NCBI GenBank assembly: GCA_015075165.1
Contig: JABTUY010000004.1
Location: 372,001-436,000, forward strand
Reading direction: 5' to 3'
DNA: 64,000 nucleotides
Source of the DNA: Ideonella sp.
GTDB taxonomy: Bacteria; Pseudomonadota; Gammaproteobacteria; Burkholderiales; Burkholderiaceae_C
A model generated the notes under the pieces. That model did no database searches and was not told where the DNA came from. It saw nothing but the letters and a program-made list of their open reading frames with translations. Made by a program: the position numbers and the translations under genes. Shown piece by piece: positions 29,440-39,012 of this stretch (within the stretch, counting starts at the first letter, position 1; every line of letters starts with the position of its first letter).

Positions 29440-30315
29440 ATGATCGAATCCGAAGTGGACAGCCTTGCGCCGCAGCGCGATTTCAACCGGCGCGATTTCG
29501 TTCGCACCTCGGTCGGCAGCGGCTTCGCCGCAGCGGTGCTGCCGGTCGCCGCGCAGACGGCGATCAAGACCGACAGCACCGGCCTCACGGCGGGCGAGGT
29601 GACGATCCCGGTCGGCGAGTTCAAGATGCCCGCGTACCGCGCCGCGCCGGCGGGCAAGGCCAGCGCGCCGGTGGTGCTGGTGGTCAGCGAGATCTTCGGC
29701 GTACACGAGTACATCGCCGACGTGGCGCGCCGCTTCGCCAAGGCCGGCTACTTCGCGGTCGCGCCCGAGCTGTTCGTGCGCCAGGGCGACGTCGGCTCGT
29801 ACGGCGAGATCGCGAAGCTGGTCTCCGAGGTGATCGTCAAGGTGCCCGATGCGCAGGTGATGGGCGATCTCGACGCCTCGGTGGCGTGGGCCAAGGCGCA
29901 GGGCGCCGACGCGTCGAAGCTCGCGATCACCGGCTTCTGCTGGGGTGGCCGCATTGCCTGGCTGTACGACGCGCACAACCCCGGCGTAAAGGCGGCCGTG
30001 CCGTGGTACGGCCGGCTGGTCGGTGCGCCGAACCCGCTGCAGCCGACGCAGCCGGTGGAACTGGCCGGCAAGCTCGCCGGGCCGGTGCTCGGCCTGTACG
30101 GCGGCGCCGACGGCGGCATTCCGCTCGACACGGTGGACAAGATGAAGGCCGCGTTGCGCCAGGGCAGCGCGGCGGCGAAGCAAAGCGAGTTTGTGGTCTA
30201 CCCCGACGCGCCGCACGCCTTCCATGCCGACTACCGGTCGAGCTACCGCCAGAGCGCGGCCGAAGACGGCTGGAAGCGCTGCCTGGCCTGGCTCGCCGCC
30301 CACGGGGTGGCCTGA
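29440..30315 (+). CDS. Tat-exported dienelactone hydrolase family protein
   Basis: A 291-residue alpha/beta hydrolase of the DLH family. A twin-arginine signal (NRRDFVRTSVGSGFAAAVL) predicts folded export, and the protein should be periplasmic. The nucleophile is Cys167 in GFCWGGR (Cys replaces Ser, as in true dienelactone hydrolases), and the catalytic His259 lies in DAPHAF. An Asp in YGGADGG completes the triad. The substrate is unknown; no catechol pathway genes are adjacent. A GGAG site precedes the ATG by six bases. Confidence 0.9.
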   Translation: MIESEVDSLAPQRDFNRRDFVRTSVGSGFAAAVLPVAAQTAIKTDSTGLTAGEVTIPVGEFKMPAYRAAPAGKASAPVVLVVSEIFGVHEYIADVARRFAKAGYFAVAPELFVRQGDVGSYGEIAKLVSEVIVKVPDAQVMGDLDASVAWAKAQGADASKLAITGFCWGGRIAWLYDAHNPGVKAAVPWYGRLVGAPNPLQPTQPVELAGKLAGPVLGLYGGADGGIPLDTVDKMKAALRQGSAAAKQSEFVVYPDAPHAFHADYRSSYRQSAAEDGWKRCLAWLAAHGVA

Positions 30316-30351
30316 TCACGCCGTGAATGCGCGGGCGCCGGCGGCGCGTCG

Positions 30352-31128
30352 ATGATCCTGCCGTACATCGTGCTCGCCACGCTGGCCGGCGGCGTGCTGT
30401 CGGTGGTGGTCGCCGCCAGCCTGACGGTGCATGTGCTCGGCCGGCTGGTGAAGCATCTGGTCAGCCTGTCGGCCGGCGTGCTGCTCGGCACCGCGCTGCT
30501 GCAGGTGTTGCCCGAGGCGTTCGAAAGCGGGCAGGCGAGCTCGCACGCGCTGTTCCTGACGCTGCTGGCCGGGCTGCTGTTCTTCTTTCTGCTCGAGAAG
30601 GCCGAGCTGTACCGCCACGGCCACCATCACGAAGGCGACGGGCACGAGCACCACCACCACTACGACGAGGAGCAGGCCGGTCGCGGCGGCTGGTCGGTGC
30701 TGGTGGGCGACAGCATCCACAACTTCTGCGATGGCGTGATCATCGCCGCGGCGTTCCTGGCCGACGTGCGCTTGGGCGCGATGACCGCGCTGGCGATCAT
30801 CGCGCACGAGATCCCGCAGGAGGTCGGCGACTACATCGTGCTGCTCAACGCCGGCTTCAGCCGCGCGAAGGCGCTGCTGTTCAACGCGATCTCGGGGCTG
30901 GCCGCGGTGGTCGGCGGCGTCGCCGGCTACCTGGTGGTCGAGCCGTGGCGCGCGCTGTTCCCGTATCTGCTCGTCGTGGCGTCGAGCAGCTTCGTCTACA
31001 TCGCGGTGGCGGACCTGCTGCCGCAGCTGCAGCGGCGGCTGCACTGGCGCGACACGCTGGCGCAGCTGGGCTGGCTCGCGGCGGGGCTGCTGTCGGTGGT
31101 GGCGATCGGCGGCCTCAGCCGCCATTGA
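30352..31128 (+). CDS. ZIP family metal transporter
   Basis: A 258-residue membrane protein with eight predicted helices. The metal-binding motifs are HNFCDG (TM4) and HEIPQE (TM5). A histidine-rich cytoplasmic loop between TM3 and TM4 (RHGHHHEGDGHEHHHH) is typical of zinc or iron ZIP transporters. It lies 36 bp after the hydrolase gene, possibly on the same transcript, and is convergent with the stress protein gene. Confidence 0.93.
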   Translation: MILPYIVLATLAGGVLSVVVAASLTVHVLGRLVKHLVSLSAGVLLGTALLQVLPEAFESGQASSHALFLTLLAGLLFFFLLEKAELYRHGHHHEGDGHEHHHHYDEEQAGRGGWSVLVGDSIHNFCDGVIIAAAFLADVRLGAMTALAIIAHEIPQEVGDYIVLLNAGFSRAKALLFNAISGLAAVVGGVAGYLVVEPWRALFPYLLVVASSSFVYIAVADLLPQLQRRLHWRDTLAQLGWLAAGLLSVVAIGGLSRH

Positions 31129-31225
31129 GCAGGAGGCGGCCGGCCACCCGGTGGCCACGGCGGCCTCGCGTCCGGCAATGCATGAAGCGACTGCGCGGCG
31201 CGAGGTCGTGCGCCCGCGCGCTGGT

Positions 31226-31660
31226 CTACTTGACCACCAGCACCGGCGTCGGGCTGTGGATCAGCACGCGCTGCGTCTCGCTGCCCAGCAGCAGCGCGGC
31301 GACGCCGCGGCGCCCGTGCGAGGCCATCACGATCAGGTCGCAGCCCTGCGTCTTGGCGTGGTCGATGATCGCTTCCCAGGCATGCAGCGCTTCGACCGTG
31401 TGCGCCTGGCAATCGATGCCGGCCGCTGTGGCGGCGTCCTTCACCGCCTTCACGCGGGCCGCGGCGATGCGCTCTTGCGCGTCGTAGAACTCCTGCGGCG
31501 GCACTGGCTGCATCTCGGAGATGGCGCTGTACGGGAACGGCTCCTTCACGCTGATGGCGTCGAGTTTCGCGCCGCACAGCTTGGCCAGCCCGACGGCGGT
31601 CTGCACCGCCTTGGTGGTGACATCGGAGCCGTCGGTCGGAACGAGGATTCGCTGGTACAT
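31226..31660 (-). CDS. Universal stress protein (UspA family)
   Basis: A 144-residue single-domain Usp. The ATP-binding signature G-x2-G-x9-G-S is present (SHGRRGVAALLLGS), as is the N-terminal ILVPTDGS, so it is of the ATP-binding subclass. A strong AAGGAG ribosome-binding site precedes the ATG. Monocistronic. Confidence 0.94.
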   Translation of the reverse strand: MYQRILVPTDGSDVTTKAVQTAVGLAKLCGAKLDAISVKEPFPYSAISEMQPVPPQEFYDAQERIAAARVKAVKDAATAAGIDCQAHTVEALHAWEAIIDHAKTQGCDLIVMASHGRRGVAALLLGSETQRVLIHSPTPVLVVK

Positions 31661-31802
31661 GCTGATCTCCTTCGGTCGAGGGTTCGAAGTGCGGGCGGCG
31701 TCCGGCCGTCCCGATCTCACCCAGTGTGCACCGGGCCGCGTCGCCGCGCGACGGTTCAGATCAATCCGACACCGTGGTCGCGGTGTCCGGGGGCGTCCGC
31801 GT

Positions 31803-32678
31803 TCAGCCGCGCGCCACCGGCCGCGCGGGGTCGGCGCACCATTCGCTCCACGAGCCCGGGTACAGCGCCGAGCCTGCCAGGCCGACATGCTCCATCGCCA
31901 GCAGGTTGTGGCACGCGGTGACGCCGGAGCCGCACTGGTGCACCACCTGTTGCGACGCGGCACCGAACGCTTCGAACGTGCGGCGCAGCGCGGCCGGCGC
32001 GTGGAAGCGGCCGTCGGCGCCGAGGTTGTCCTTGAAACAGTGGTTGCGCGCGCCCGGGATGTGCCCGGCCACCGGGTCGAGCGGCTCGACATCGCCGCGA
32101 AAGCGCTCGGCGGCGCGCGCGTCGATCAACGTCACGCGGCCGAGCGTGCGCGCCAGCGCGTCGGCGTCGATCGTCGGCATCGTCGCGGGGCCGAGCGGGT
32201 AGGGCGCAGTCGCGGCGCTCGAGCCCGGCACGTCGCTTTCGAGTGCGCCGCCGATCGCGGCCCACGCCGCGCGGCCGCCGTCGAGCACAGCCACGTCGCG
32301 GTGGCCGAGCCAGCGCAGCATCCACCACGCGCGCGCCGCGTACGGGCCGCCCTGGTTGTCGTAGCAGACCACCGGCATGCCGGGGCGCACGCCCCAGCGC
32401 GCGACGGTGGCTGCGAACACTTCGCGGGTCGGCAACGGGTGGCGGCCGTTGCGGCCGGTCTTCGGCGCGCTCAAGTCGCGCTCGAGGTCGGCGTGGTGCG
32501 CGCCGGGCAGGTGCGCCCGCGCGTGTGCGCGCGCGCCGGCATCCACGTCGGTGAGGTCGAAGCCGCAGTCGAGCAGCAGCGGAGGGCGCGGCCCCTGCAG
32601 CAGCGCGCGCAGCGCTTCGGCAGAGATCAGCGTGCGCAGCGGCGCGTCGGTGGCGGTGGACGGTGGTGGGTTCGTCAT
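31803..32678 (-). CDS. sseA: Thiosulfate/3-mercaptopyruvate sulfurtransferase
   Basis: A 291-residue two-domain rhodanese. The N-terminal domain is inactive (CGFDLTDVD, with no active-site cysteine) and the C-terminal domain has the active loop Cys249 in CGSGVTA. The CG(S/A)GVTA loop fits mercaptopyruvate rather than thiosulfate specificity. It lies 14 bp downstream of the EamA gene and is probably part of that transcript. Confidence 0.88.
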   Translation of the reverse strand: MTNPPPSTATDAPLRTLISAEALRALLQGPRPPLLLDCGFDLTDVDAGARAHARAHLPGAHHADLERDLSAPKTGRNGRHPLPTREVFAATVARWGVRPGMPVVCYDNQGGPYAARAWWMLRWLGHRDVAVLDGGRAAWAAIGGALESDVPGSSAATAPYPLGPATMPTIDADALARTLGRVTLIDARAAERFRGDVEPLDPVAGHIPGARNHCFKDNLGADGRFHAPAALRRTFEAFGAASQQVVHQCGSGVTACHNLLAMEHVGLAGSALYPGSWSEWCADPARPVARG

Positions 32679-32692
32679 CGTGCGATTGTCGT

Positions 32693-33586
32693 TCAGGCTT
32701 CGTGAGCGGGCCGCGTGGTGGGTGGCTCGTGCGGCGCGCGCAACTGCAGATAGGTGGCCGCCAGCCCGGCCGCGATGATCAGCGCCATGCCGAGCAGCGC
32801 CATCCAGCCGAGCACGTCGCCGAACAGCCAGACGCCGAACACGCCTGAGAACACGATGCCCAGGTATTGCAGGCTGGCGTTGGTCAGCGCCGAGCCGCGC
32901 GTGTAGGCGTGCGTCATCAGCGTCTGCGCCACCGTGGCCAGCGTGCCGATCGCCAGCAGTTGCAGCGCGCCGACCCAGGTGTGGCCGTGCCAGCCGGTGG
33001 TGCTGGCGAGCACGGCGCCGAGCAACGTGCCGCCGAGCGAGAAATAGAACACCACGCGCAGCTCGGGCTCGCCGGCGCGGCCGAGCGCGGTGATCTGCAG
33101 GTAGGCCATCGCCGCCAGCACGCCCGACAGCAGGCCCGACAGGCCGTGCATCGCGTGCTGCGATTGCACCGTGGGCCGCAGCACCAGCGCGACGCCGGCG
33201 AAGCCCACCAGCACCGCGGCGATCAGCCGCGAGTCGACGCGCGCCGCGCCGAGCAGCACCGCGCCGCCGAGCAGGAACAGCGCCATCCACACCGACGACA
33301 TGTAGTTCAGCGCCACCGCGGTACCCAGCGGCAACCCGGCGATGGCGTGGAACCACAGCGCCAGCGACGCGACGCCGCTGGCGCTGCGCCAGAAGTGCAT
33401 CGCCGGCACCGGCGTCGCGAGGCCGATGCCGCGCCAGCGCGTGTAGCCGCCGATCAGCAGCACGCCGATCGCGCTGCGGTAGAACACCAACTCGGCCGCG
33501 CCGTAGTGCGCAGACGCGAACTTGACGGCCACGCCCATCAGCGTGAACAGCAGCGTCGCCGCCACCATCAGCAGTGGCGCGGGCAT
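32693..33586 (-). CDS. EamA/DMT family transporter
   Basis: A 297-residue ten-helix drug/metabolite transporter with two EamA repeats. The second repeat begins around GLLSGVLAAMAYLQITALGRAGEP, and the end is a short hydrophilic tail. Substrate is unknown. Its ATG overlaps the stop of the Rieske gene (ATGA), so the two are translated together. Confidence 0.9.
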   Translation of the reverse strand: MPAPLLMVAATLLFTLMGVAVKFASAHYGAAELVFYRSAIGVLLIGGYTRWRGIGLATPVPAMHFWRSASGVASLALWFHAIAGLPLGTAVALNYMSSVWMALFLLGGAVLLGAARVDSRLIAAVLVGFAGVALVLRPTVQSQHAMHGLSGLLSGVLAAMAYLQITALGRAGEPELRVVFYFSLGGTLLGAVLASTTGWHGHTWVGALQLLAIGTLATVAQTLMTHAYTRGSALTNASLQYLGIVFSGVFGVWLFGDVLGWMALLGMALIIAAGLAATYLQLRAPHEPPTTRPAHEA

Positions 33587-34710
33587 CAGGCCGGCGACGG
33601 GCCGACGTGCCCCTTCATGAGCGCGCGGTACCACTCGTGGAAGTGCTGCATGCCGTCTTCCATCGGGCTCTGGTACGGGCCCGCCTGGTCGTCGCCGCGC
33701 TCGAGCAGCGCACGCCGGCCGGTGTCCATGCGCTCGGCGATCTCGTCGTCCTCGTCGCAGGTCTCCAGGTAGGCGGCCTGCTCGGCCTCGATGAACTCGC
33801 GCTCGAATGCGGCGATCTCCTCGGGGTAGAAGAACTCGACGATGTTCAGCGTCTTCTGCGGGCCCCTGGGGAACAGCGTCGACACCACCAGCACGTGCGG
33901 ATACCACTCGACCATCACGTTGGGGTACAGCGTCAGCCAGATCGCACCGTGCCCGGGCGGCACGCCGTTGCGGTAGGCCATCACCGCCTCGTGCCAGCGT
34001 TGGTACACCGGCGAGCCGGCCTGGGCTAGGCCGTTGCGCACGCCCACCGTCTGCACCGAGTGGTGCGCGCCGAACTGCCAGCGCAAGTCGTCGCAGGTGA
34101 CGAAGTGGCCGAGCCCGGGGTGGAACGGGCCGACGTGGTAGTCCTCGAGGTAGACCTCGATGAAGGTCTTCCAGTTGTAGTTGCACTCGTGCAGCTGCAC
34201 CTTGTCGAGCACGTAGCCGCTGAAATCGAGGTTGGGGTGCGTCACGTCGCGCAGCGCGGCGCCGACGTCGAAGCCGTTGGCCTCGAACAGCAGGCCGCGC
34301 CAACTTTGCAACGGATAGTTGCGCAGGTTCAGGCACGGCTCTTCGTCGAAGTGGGGCGCGCCGATCAGCCGGCCGTGCAGGTCGTACGTCCAGCGGTGCA
34401 GCGGGCAGACGATGTTGCCCTGCGTGCGGCCCTGGCCGCGCAGCATCACCGCCTGGCGGTGGCGGCAGACGTTGGAGATCAGCTCCACGCCCTCTCGCGT
34501 TCGCACCAGCGCGCGGCCCTCGCCTTCCTGGGGCAGTGCGTGATGCTGGCCGACCTCGGGCACGGCCAGTTCATGGCCGATGTACCGAGGTCCGGGCTGA
34601 AAGATCAGCTCCAGCTCGCGACGGTGAAGCGCGTCGTCGAAGTAGCTGCTGACGGGAAGTTGAGTGCGGCTGCGCGCAAGAGCTTCGAGACTGTGGCTCA
34701 GGTCAGACAT
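33586..34710 (-). CDS. Rieske-type aromatic ring-hydroxylating oxygenase alpha subunit
   Basis: A 374-residue oxygenase. The Rieske [2Fe-2S] ligands are Cys82/His84 (CRHR) and Cys102/His105 (CPLHRW). The catalytic mononuclear iron site has His192 and His197 (DYHVGPFH). No beta subunit or reductase is adjacent. It is conserved opposite xseB-ispA-dxs in Burkholderiales, so it may serve a housekeeping demethylation or hydroxylation rather than xenobiotic breakdown. The substrate is not known. Confidence 0.9.
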   Translation of the reverse strand: MSDLSHSLEALARSRTQLPVSSYFDDALHRRELELIFQPGPRYIGHELAVPEVGQHHALPQEGEGRALVRTREGVELISNVCRHRQAVMLRGQGRTQGNIVCPLHRWTYDLHGRLIGAPHFDEEPCLNLRNYPLQSWRGLLFEANGFDVGAALRDVTHPNLDFSGYVLDKVQLHECNYNWKTFIEVYLEDYHVGPFHPGLGHFVTCDDLRWQFGAHHSVQTVGVRNGLAQAGSPVYQRWHEAVMAYRNGVPPGHGAIWLTLYPNVMVEWYPHVLVVSTLFPRGPQKTLNIVEFFYPEEIAAFEREFIEAEQAAYLETCDEDDEIAERMDTGRRALLERGDDQAGPYQSPMEDGMQHFHEWYRALMKGHVGPSPA

Positions 34711-34743
34711 GATCCCCGGACTTTCGGAAAACCGTATCGAACC

Positions 34744-34800
34744 CCCGCCCGGTGGCCCCGCGGGCGGGTTGTGGAAACAAAGCCGGCTGATGAGCCGGCT
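34744..34800 (-). promoter_or_regulatory. Two hairpins in the Rieske gene leader, one terminator-like
   Basis: On the minus strand an 8-bp stem AGCCGGCT/AGCCGGCT (loop CATC) is followed by TTTGTTT. A second GC-rich hairpin (CCCGCCCG/CGGGCGGG) follows. Both lie between the candidate promoter (34837-34842) and the Rieske ATG (34710), so they would be in its ~120-nt leader. Confidence 0.5.
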
Positions 34801-34836
34801 TCGATTCGCACGCGACGGATCGCGAGCGAGTGCGTC

Positions 34837-34842
34837 ATTCTA
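34837..34842 (-). promoter_or_regulatory. Candidate -10 of the Rieske-EamA-sseA genes
   Basis: The minus strand reads TAGAAT, 16 bp from the divergent TAGAAT of xseB. The two promoters would be back to back, so one bound protein could affect both. Confidence 0.35.
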
Positions 34843-34857
34843 GCCGTGGCCGGTCAG

Positions 34858-34863
34858 TAGAAT
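34858..34863 (+). promoter_or_regulatory. Candidate -10 of xseB-ispA-dxs
   Basis: TAGAAT ends 8 bp before the xseB ATG, predicting a leader of only a few bases. Confidence 0.45.
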
Positions 34864-34871
34864 CGCCCGTC

Positions 34872-35123
34872 ATGGGAAAGTTGCCGACCCAAGCCGAGCA
34901 AACCCTGAGTGCCGATGAACCGGCCAGCTACGAACAGGCCCTGGCCGAGCTCGAGCAGCTGGTGTCGGCGATGGAAAGCGCACAACTGCCGCTCGATGAA
35001 CTGCTGACGGGCTACCGCCGCGGTGCCCAGCTGCTGCAGTACTGTCGTGCGCGCCTGCAATCGGTGGAGCAGCAGGTCAAGGTGCTCGAGCGCGGTGAGC
35101 TGCAGCCCTGGGATGGTGCCTGA
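34872..35123 (+). CDS. xseB: Exodeoxyribonuclease VII small subunit
   Basis: An 83-residue XseB of normal length. The family core [27 protein letters not shown] is followed by [15 protein letters not shown]. It pairs with XseA to degrade single-stranded DNA. It is the first gene before ispA, as is common in proteobacteria. Confidence 0.95.
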   Translation: MGKLPTQAEQTLSADEPASYEQALAELEQLVSAMESAQLPLDELLTGYRRGAQLLQYCRARLQSVEQQVKVLERGELQPWDGA

Positions 35124-35183
35124 CGGCATGGGCCGCCCGATGTCCCTGCCGCCAGTGCGGCTGCTCGGCTGTGGAGCGGCGCG

Positions 35184-36083
35184 ATGAACGCGGCCGATTG
35201 CGAAACCTGGATGCGCGTCGAGCTCGACGCGGTGGAAGCGGCTTTGCAAAGCTGGTTGCCGGCCGCTGCGCCGGCGGGTCTCGGCGAGGCGATGCGCTAC
35301 GGCGTGCTCGACGGCGGCAAACGGCTGCGGCCGCTGCTGGTGCTGGCGGCGTGCGAAGCCGCAGCCGGCAACCGCAGCGCCGCGCTGCGTGCCAGCGTGG
35401 CGGTGGAGCTGATCCACGCCTACTCGCTGATCCACGACGACATGCCGTGCATGGACGACGACGTGCTGCGTCGGGGCAAGCCCACGGTGCACGTGAAGTT
35501 CGGCGAGGCGCAGGCGATGCTCGCGGGCGACGCGATGCAGGCGCTGGCGTTCGAGGTGCTGACGCCCGCCGCCGCCGACCCCGATTCGATTCCCGCGCGG
35601 TTGCAGGCGCGGTTGTGCGGCCTGCTGGCGCGTGCCGCCGGCCACGGGGGCATGGCCGGTGGCCAGGCGATCGACCTCGCCAGCGTCGGGCTGCCGCTGA
35701 ACGAGGCCCAGCTGCGCGACATGCATCGCCGCAAGACCGGTGCCCTGCTCGAGGCCAGCGTGCTGATGGGCGCGGCCTGCGGCGAGATGCCAGGCAGTGC
35801 CTGGGACGCGCTGTCGCGGTACGGCGCGGCAATCGGGTTGGCGTTCCAGGTGGTCGACGACATCCTCGACGTCACGCAGGCGTCCGAGGTGCTGGGCAAG
35901 ACTGCCGGCAAGGATCTCGACCTCAACAAACCCACCTATGTCTCGGTGCTCGGCATCGAAGGAGCCCGGAGGCAGGCACAAACCCTGCGTGAGCGTGCAC
36001 AAGCCGCGCTCGCGTCGAGCGGCTTGCGGCACACTGCGCGCCTGAGCTGGTTGGCCGACCTGGTGGTCGACCGCAATTGCTGA
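35184..36083 (+). CDS. ispA: Farnesyl diphosphate synthase (polyprenyl synthetase)
   Basis: A 299-residue short-chain prenyltransferase. The first aspartate-rich motif is DDMPCMDDD (85-93), and the second is DDILD (~225-229). GGKRLRP binds diphosphate. It condenses IPP with DMAPP/GPP to FPP. A GGAG site precedes the ATG, and dxs starts 8 bp after the stop. Confidence 0.95.
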   Translation: MNAADCETWMRVELDAVEAALQSWLPAAAPAGLGEAMRYGVLDGGKRLRPLLVLAACEAAAGNRSAALRASVAVELIHAYSLIHDDMPCMDDDVLRRGKPTVHVKFGEAQAMLAGDAMQALAFEVLTPAAADPDSIPARLQARLCGLLARAAGHGGMAGGQAIDLASVGLPLNEAQLRDMHRRKTGALLEASVLMGAACGEMPGSAWDALSRYGAAIGLAFQVVDDILDVTQASEVLGKTAGKDLDLNKPTYVSVLGIEGARRQAQTLRERAQAALASSGLRHTARLSWLADLVVDRNC

Positions 36084-36091
36084 ACCCTGCC

Positions 36092-38017
36092 ATGCCACCG
36101 GCCAAACCATCGCTGCTCGAAACCATCCAATCGCCGGCCGATCTGCGCCGGCTGCCGCGCGCCGAGCTGCCGCAACTGGCGCGCGAGCTGCGCGAGTTCG
36201 TGCTGCAAAGTGTCAGCAAGACCGGCGGCCACCTGTCGAGCAACCTCGGCACGGTGGAGCTGACGATCGCGCTGCACTACGTGTACGACACGCCGCACGA
36301 CCGCATCGTGTGGGATGTGGGCCACCAGACCTATCCGCACAAGATCCTCACCGGCCGACGCGAGGGCATGGCGGGGCTGCGCCAGCTCGGCGGCATCAGC
36401 GGGTTCCCGCGCCGCGACGAAAGCGAATACGACACCTTCGGTACCGCGCACTCGTCGACCTCGATCTCGGCCGCGCTCGGCATGGCGCTGGCGGCCAAGC
36501 TCAAGGGCGAGCAGCGCCGCGCGGTGGCGGTGATCGGCGACGGCGCGCTCTCGGGCGGCATGGCGTTCGAGGCGCTGAACAACGCCGGCTCGAACCACGG
36601 TCTCGGGCACGCCGACATGCTGGTGATCCTGAACGACAACGACATGTCGATCAGCCCGCCGGTGGGCGCGCTCAACAAGTACCTGGCGCGGCTGATGAGC
36701 GGCAAGTTCTACGCCGCCGCGCGCGAGGGCGCGAAAACGGTGCTGAAGAACACGCCGCTGTACGAACTGGCCCGACGTTTCGAGGAACACACCAAGGGCA
36801 TGGTCGTGCCCGGCACGATCTTCGAGGAACTGGGGCTGACGTACGTCGGCCCGATCGACGGCCACGACCTCGACTCGCTGATCCCGACGCTGCAGAACCT
36901 GCGCGACCGGCGAGGCCCGCAGTTCCTGCACGTGGTGACGAAGAAGGGCTACGGCTACAAGCTCGCCGAGGCCGACCCCGTCAACTACCACGGCCCCGGC
37001 AAGTTCGACCCGGCGGTCGGCCTGGTGAAGCCGGCGACGCCGCCGAAGACCACCTTCACGCAGGTGTTCGGCCAGTGGCTGTGCGACCAGGCCGCGGCCG
37101 ATTCGCGGCTGGTGGGCATCACGCCGGCGATGCGCGAGGGCTCGGGCATGGTCGAGTTCGAGCAGCGCTTCCCCAAGCGCTACCACGACGTCGGCATCGC
37201 CGAGCAGCACGCGGTCACGTTCGCCGCCGGGCTGGCGTGCGAGGGGCTGAAGCCGGTGGTGGCGATCTACTCCACGTTCCTGCAGCGCGGCTACGACCAA
37301 TTGATCCACGACGTGGCGATCCAGAATCTGCCTGTGGTGTTCGCGCTCGACCGCGCCGGCGTCGTCGGCGCCGACGGCGCCACGCATTGCGGGGCGTTCG
37401 ACATCGCCTACATCCGCTGCGTGCCCAGCCTGAGCCTGCTCACGCCGGCCGACGAGAACGAATGCCGCAAGGCGCTGTCGACCGCGTTCGCGCAGGATCA
37501 TCCGGTGGCGGTGCGCTATCCGCGCGGCGCCGGCACCGGCGCCGCGGTGGAGCCCACGCTGGACACGCTGCCGTGGGGCCGTGGCGAACTGCGGCGCGAG
37601 TCCACCCTGCCGCGCGGCAACGGCCGGCGCATCGCCTTCCTGGCGTTCGGCACGCTGCTGTACCCGGCACTGCGCGCGGCCGAGACGCTCGACGCCACCG
37701 TGGCCAACATGCGCTTCGTCAAGCCGCTCGATGCCGCGCTGGTGCTGAAGCTGGCGCGCGAGCACGACGCGCTGGTGACGGTGGAGGAGGGCGCGATCAT
37801 GGGCGGCGCCGGCAGCGCGGTGCTCGAATGCCTGGCCGCGGCCGGCCTGAACCCGCCGCTGCTGCAACTGGGCCTGCCCGATCACTTCGTCGAGCATGGC
37901 GACCCGGTCAAGCTGCTGGCATCGCTGGGGCTGGATGCCGCCGGCATCGAGCAGGCGGTGCAGCGCCGCTTCGGCGCCAAGCTGGCGGTGGTGCGGCCGG
38001 CCGCGGCCAACTTCTGA
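36092..38017 (+). CDS. dxs: 1-deoxy-D-xylulose-5-phosphate synthase
   Basis: A 641-residue TPP enzyme, the entry step of the MEP isoprenoid pathway. The TPP motif is [18 protein letters not shown] (~149-166), the N-terminal HLSSNLG and [10 protein letters not shown] blocks are present, and the transketolase domain has [15 protein letters not shown]. The ATG at 36092 is preferred to an in-frame TTG at 36077, which overlaps the ispA end. It is in an operon with ispA. Confidence 0.97.
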   Translation: MPPAKPSLLETIQSPADLRRLPRAELPQLARELREFVLQSVSKTGGHLSSNLGTVELTIALHYVYDTPHDRIVWDVGHQTYPHKILTGRREGMAGLRQLGGISGFPRRDESEYDTFGTAHSSTSISAALGMALAAKLKGEQRRAVAVIGDGALSGGMAFEALNNAGSNHGLGHADMLVILNDNDMSISPPVGALNKYLARLMSGKFYAAAREGAKTVLKNTPLYELARRFEEHTKGMVVPGTIFEELGLTYVGPIDGHDLDSLIPTLQNLRDRRGPQFLHVVTKKGYGYKLAEADPVNYHGPGKFDPAVGLVKPATPPKTTFTQVFGQWLCDQAAADSRLVGITPAMREGSGMVEFEQRFPKRYHDVGIAEQHAVTFAAGLACEGLKPVVAIYSTFLQRGYDQLIHDVAIQNLPVVFALDRAGVVGADGATHCGAFDIAYIRCVPSLSLLTPADENECRKALSTAFAQDHPVAVRYPRGAGTGAAVEPTLDTLPWGRGELRRESTLPRGNGRRIAFLAFGTLLYPALRAAETLDATVANMRFVKPLDAALVLKLAREHDALVTVEEGAIMGGAGSAVLECLAAAGLNPPLLQLGLPDHFVEHGDPVKLLASLGLDAAGIEQAVQRRFGAKLAVVRPAAANF

Positions 38018-38151
38018 ACGCCCCCAGGGCCGGGCCACCCGGCTTACCCCCAGCCGCCCGGCCCCGCGCCGCACGGGGTTGACGGTACCGAAACGACGCC
38101 CTGCGACGCAGCGGCGACAATGCAGGGCGACGCTGCCCACGCCCGACGCGC

Positions 38152-38943
38152 ATGACCAACCTGACCGACGCCTTGCACATCCCGGACACCCAGAGTGGCC
38201 GCGATGAACGCCGCCTGCCGATCCAGCGCGTCGGCGTGAAGGATGTGCGCTACCCGTTGACGCTGCGGGTGGCCGGCGTGGCCCAGCCCACCACCGCGCA
38301 ATGGGATCTCGACGTCGCGCTGCCGGCCGATGCCAAGGGCACGCACATGTCGCGCTTCGTCGCCTGGCTCGACACGCTCGAGGCGCCGCTGGACGCCACC
38401 ACGCTGCGCGCGCAGCTGGCGCGTATGCTCGAGCTGCTCGGCGCGCAAGAGGGCCGCATCGAGGCGTGGTTCGACTTCTTTTTGCGCAAGCGCGCGCCGG
38501 TGTCGGGCGTGCAGAGCCTGCTCGACTACCGCGGCCGCTGGATCGCCGAGACGCGCGACGGCCGCACGCAGGTGTGGAGCGAGGTCGGCGTGCCGGTGAA
38601 GAGCCTGTGCCCGTGCTCGAAGGAGATCGCCGACTACGGCGCGCACAACCAGCGCTCGCGGGTGACCATCCGCGTCGAGCAGCTGCAGCCGATCGAGTGG
38701 CACGAGCAGGTGCGCTTCGCCGAGGACGCCGCCTCCAGCGAGATCTGGCCGCTGCTCAAGCGCGCCGACGAGAAGTGGATCACCGAGCGCGCCTACGAGA
38801 ACCCGAAGTTCGTCGAGGACATCGTGCGCGACGTGGCGCTGCGGCTCAACGCCGACGCGCGCGTCGGCCGCTACAGCGTCGACGTCGAGAACATCGAGTC
38901 GATTCACAATCACAGCGCCTATGCGCGCATCGAGCGCGCATAG
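38152..38943 (+). CDS. folE2: GTP cyclohydrolase FolE2
   Basis: A 263-residue GTP cyclohydrolase IB, making dihydroneopterin triphosphate for folate. The signature SLCPCSKEIADYGAHNQRS holds the metal-binding Cys153. FolE2 can use metals other than zinc, so it often serves under zinc limitation. It lies 134 bp after dxs with its own candidate promoter region; there is no recognisable Zur box. Confidence 0.95.
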   Translation: MTNLTDALHIPDTQSGRDERRLPIQRVGVKDVRYPLTLRVAGVAQPTTAQWDLDVALPADAKGTHMSRFVAWLDTLEAPLDATTLRAQLARMLELLGAQEGRIEAWFDFFLRKRAPVSGVQSLLDYRGRWIAETRDGRTQVWSEVGVPVKSLCPCSKEIADYGAHNQRSRVTIRVEQLQPIEWHEQVRFAEDAASSEIWPLLKRADEKWITERAYENPKFVEDIVRDVALRLNADARVGRYSVDVENIESIHNHSAYARIERA

Positions 38944-39012
38944 GCCCGCTCACGCGCGCATCGAGCGGCAGCCGGCCAGCGCCCGCATGATGCGTGCCGT
39001 GCGGCCCGCAGC

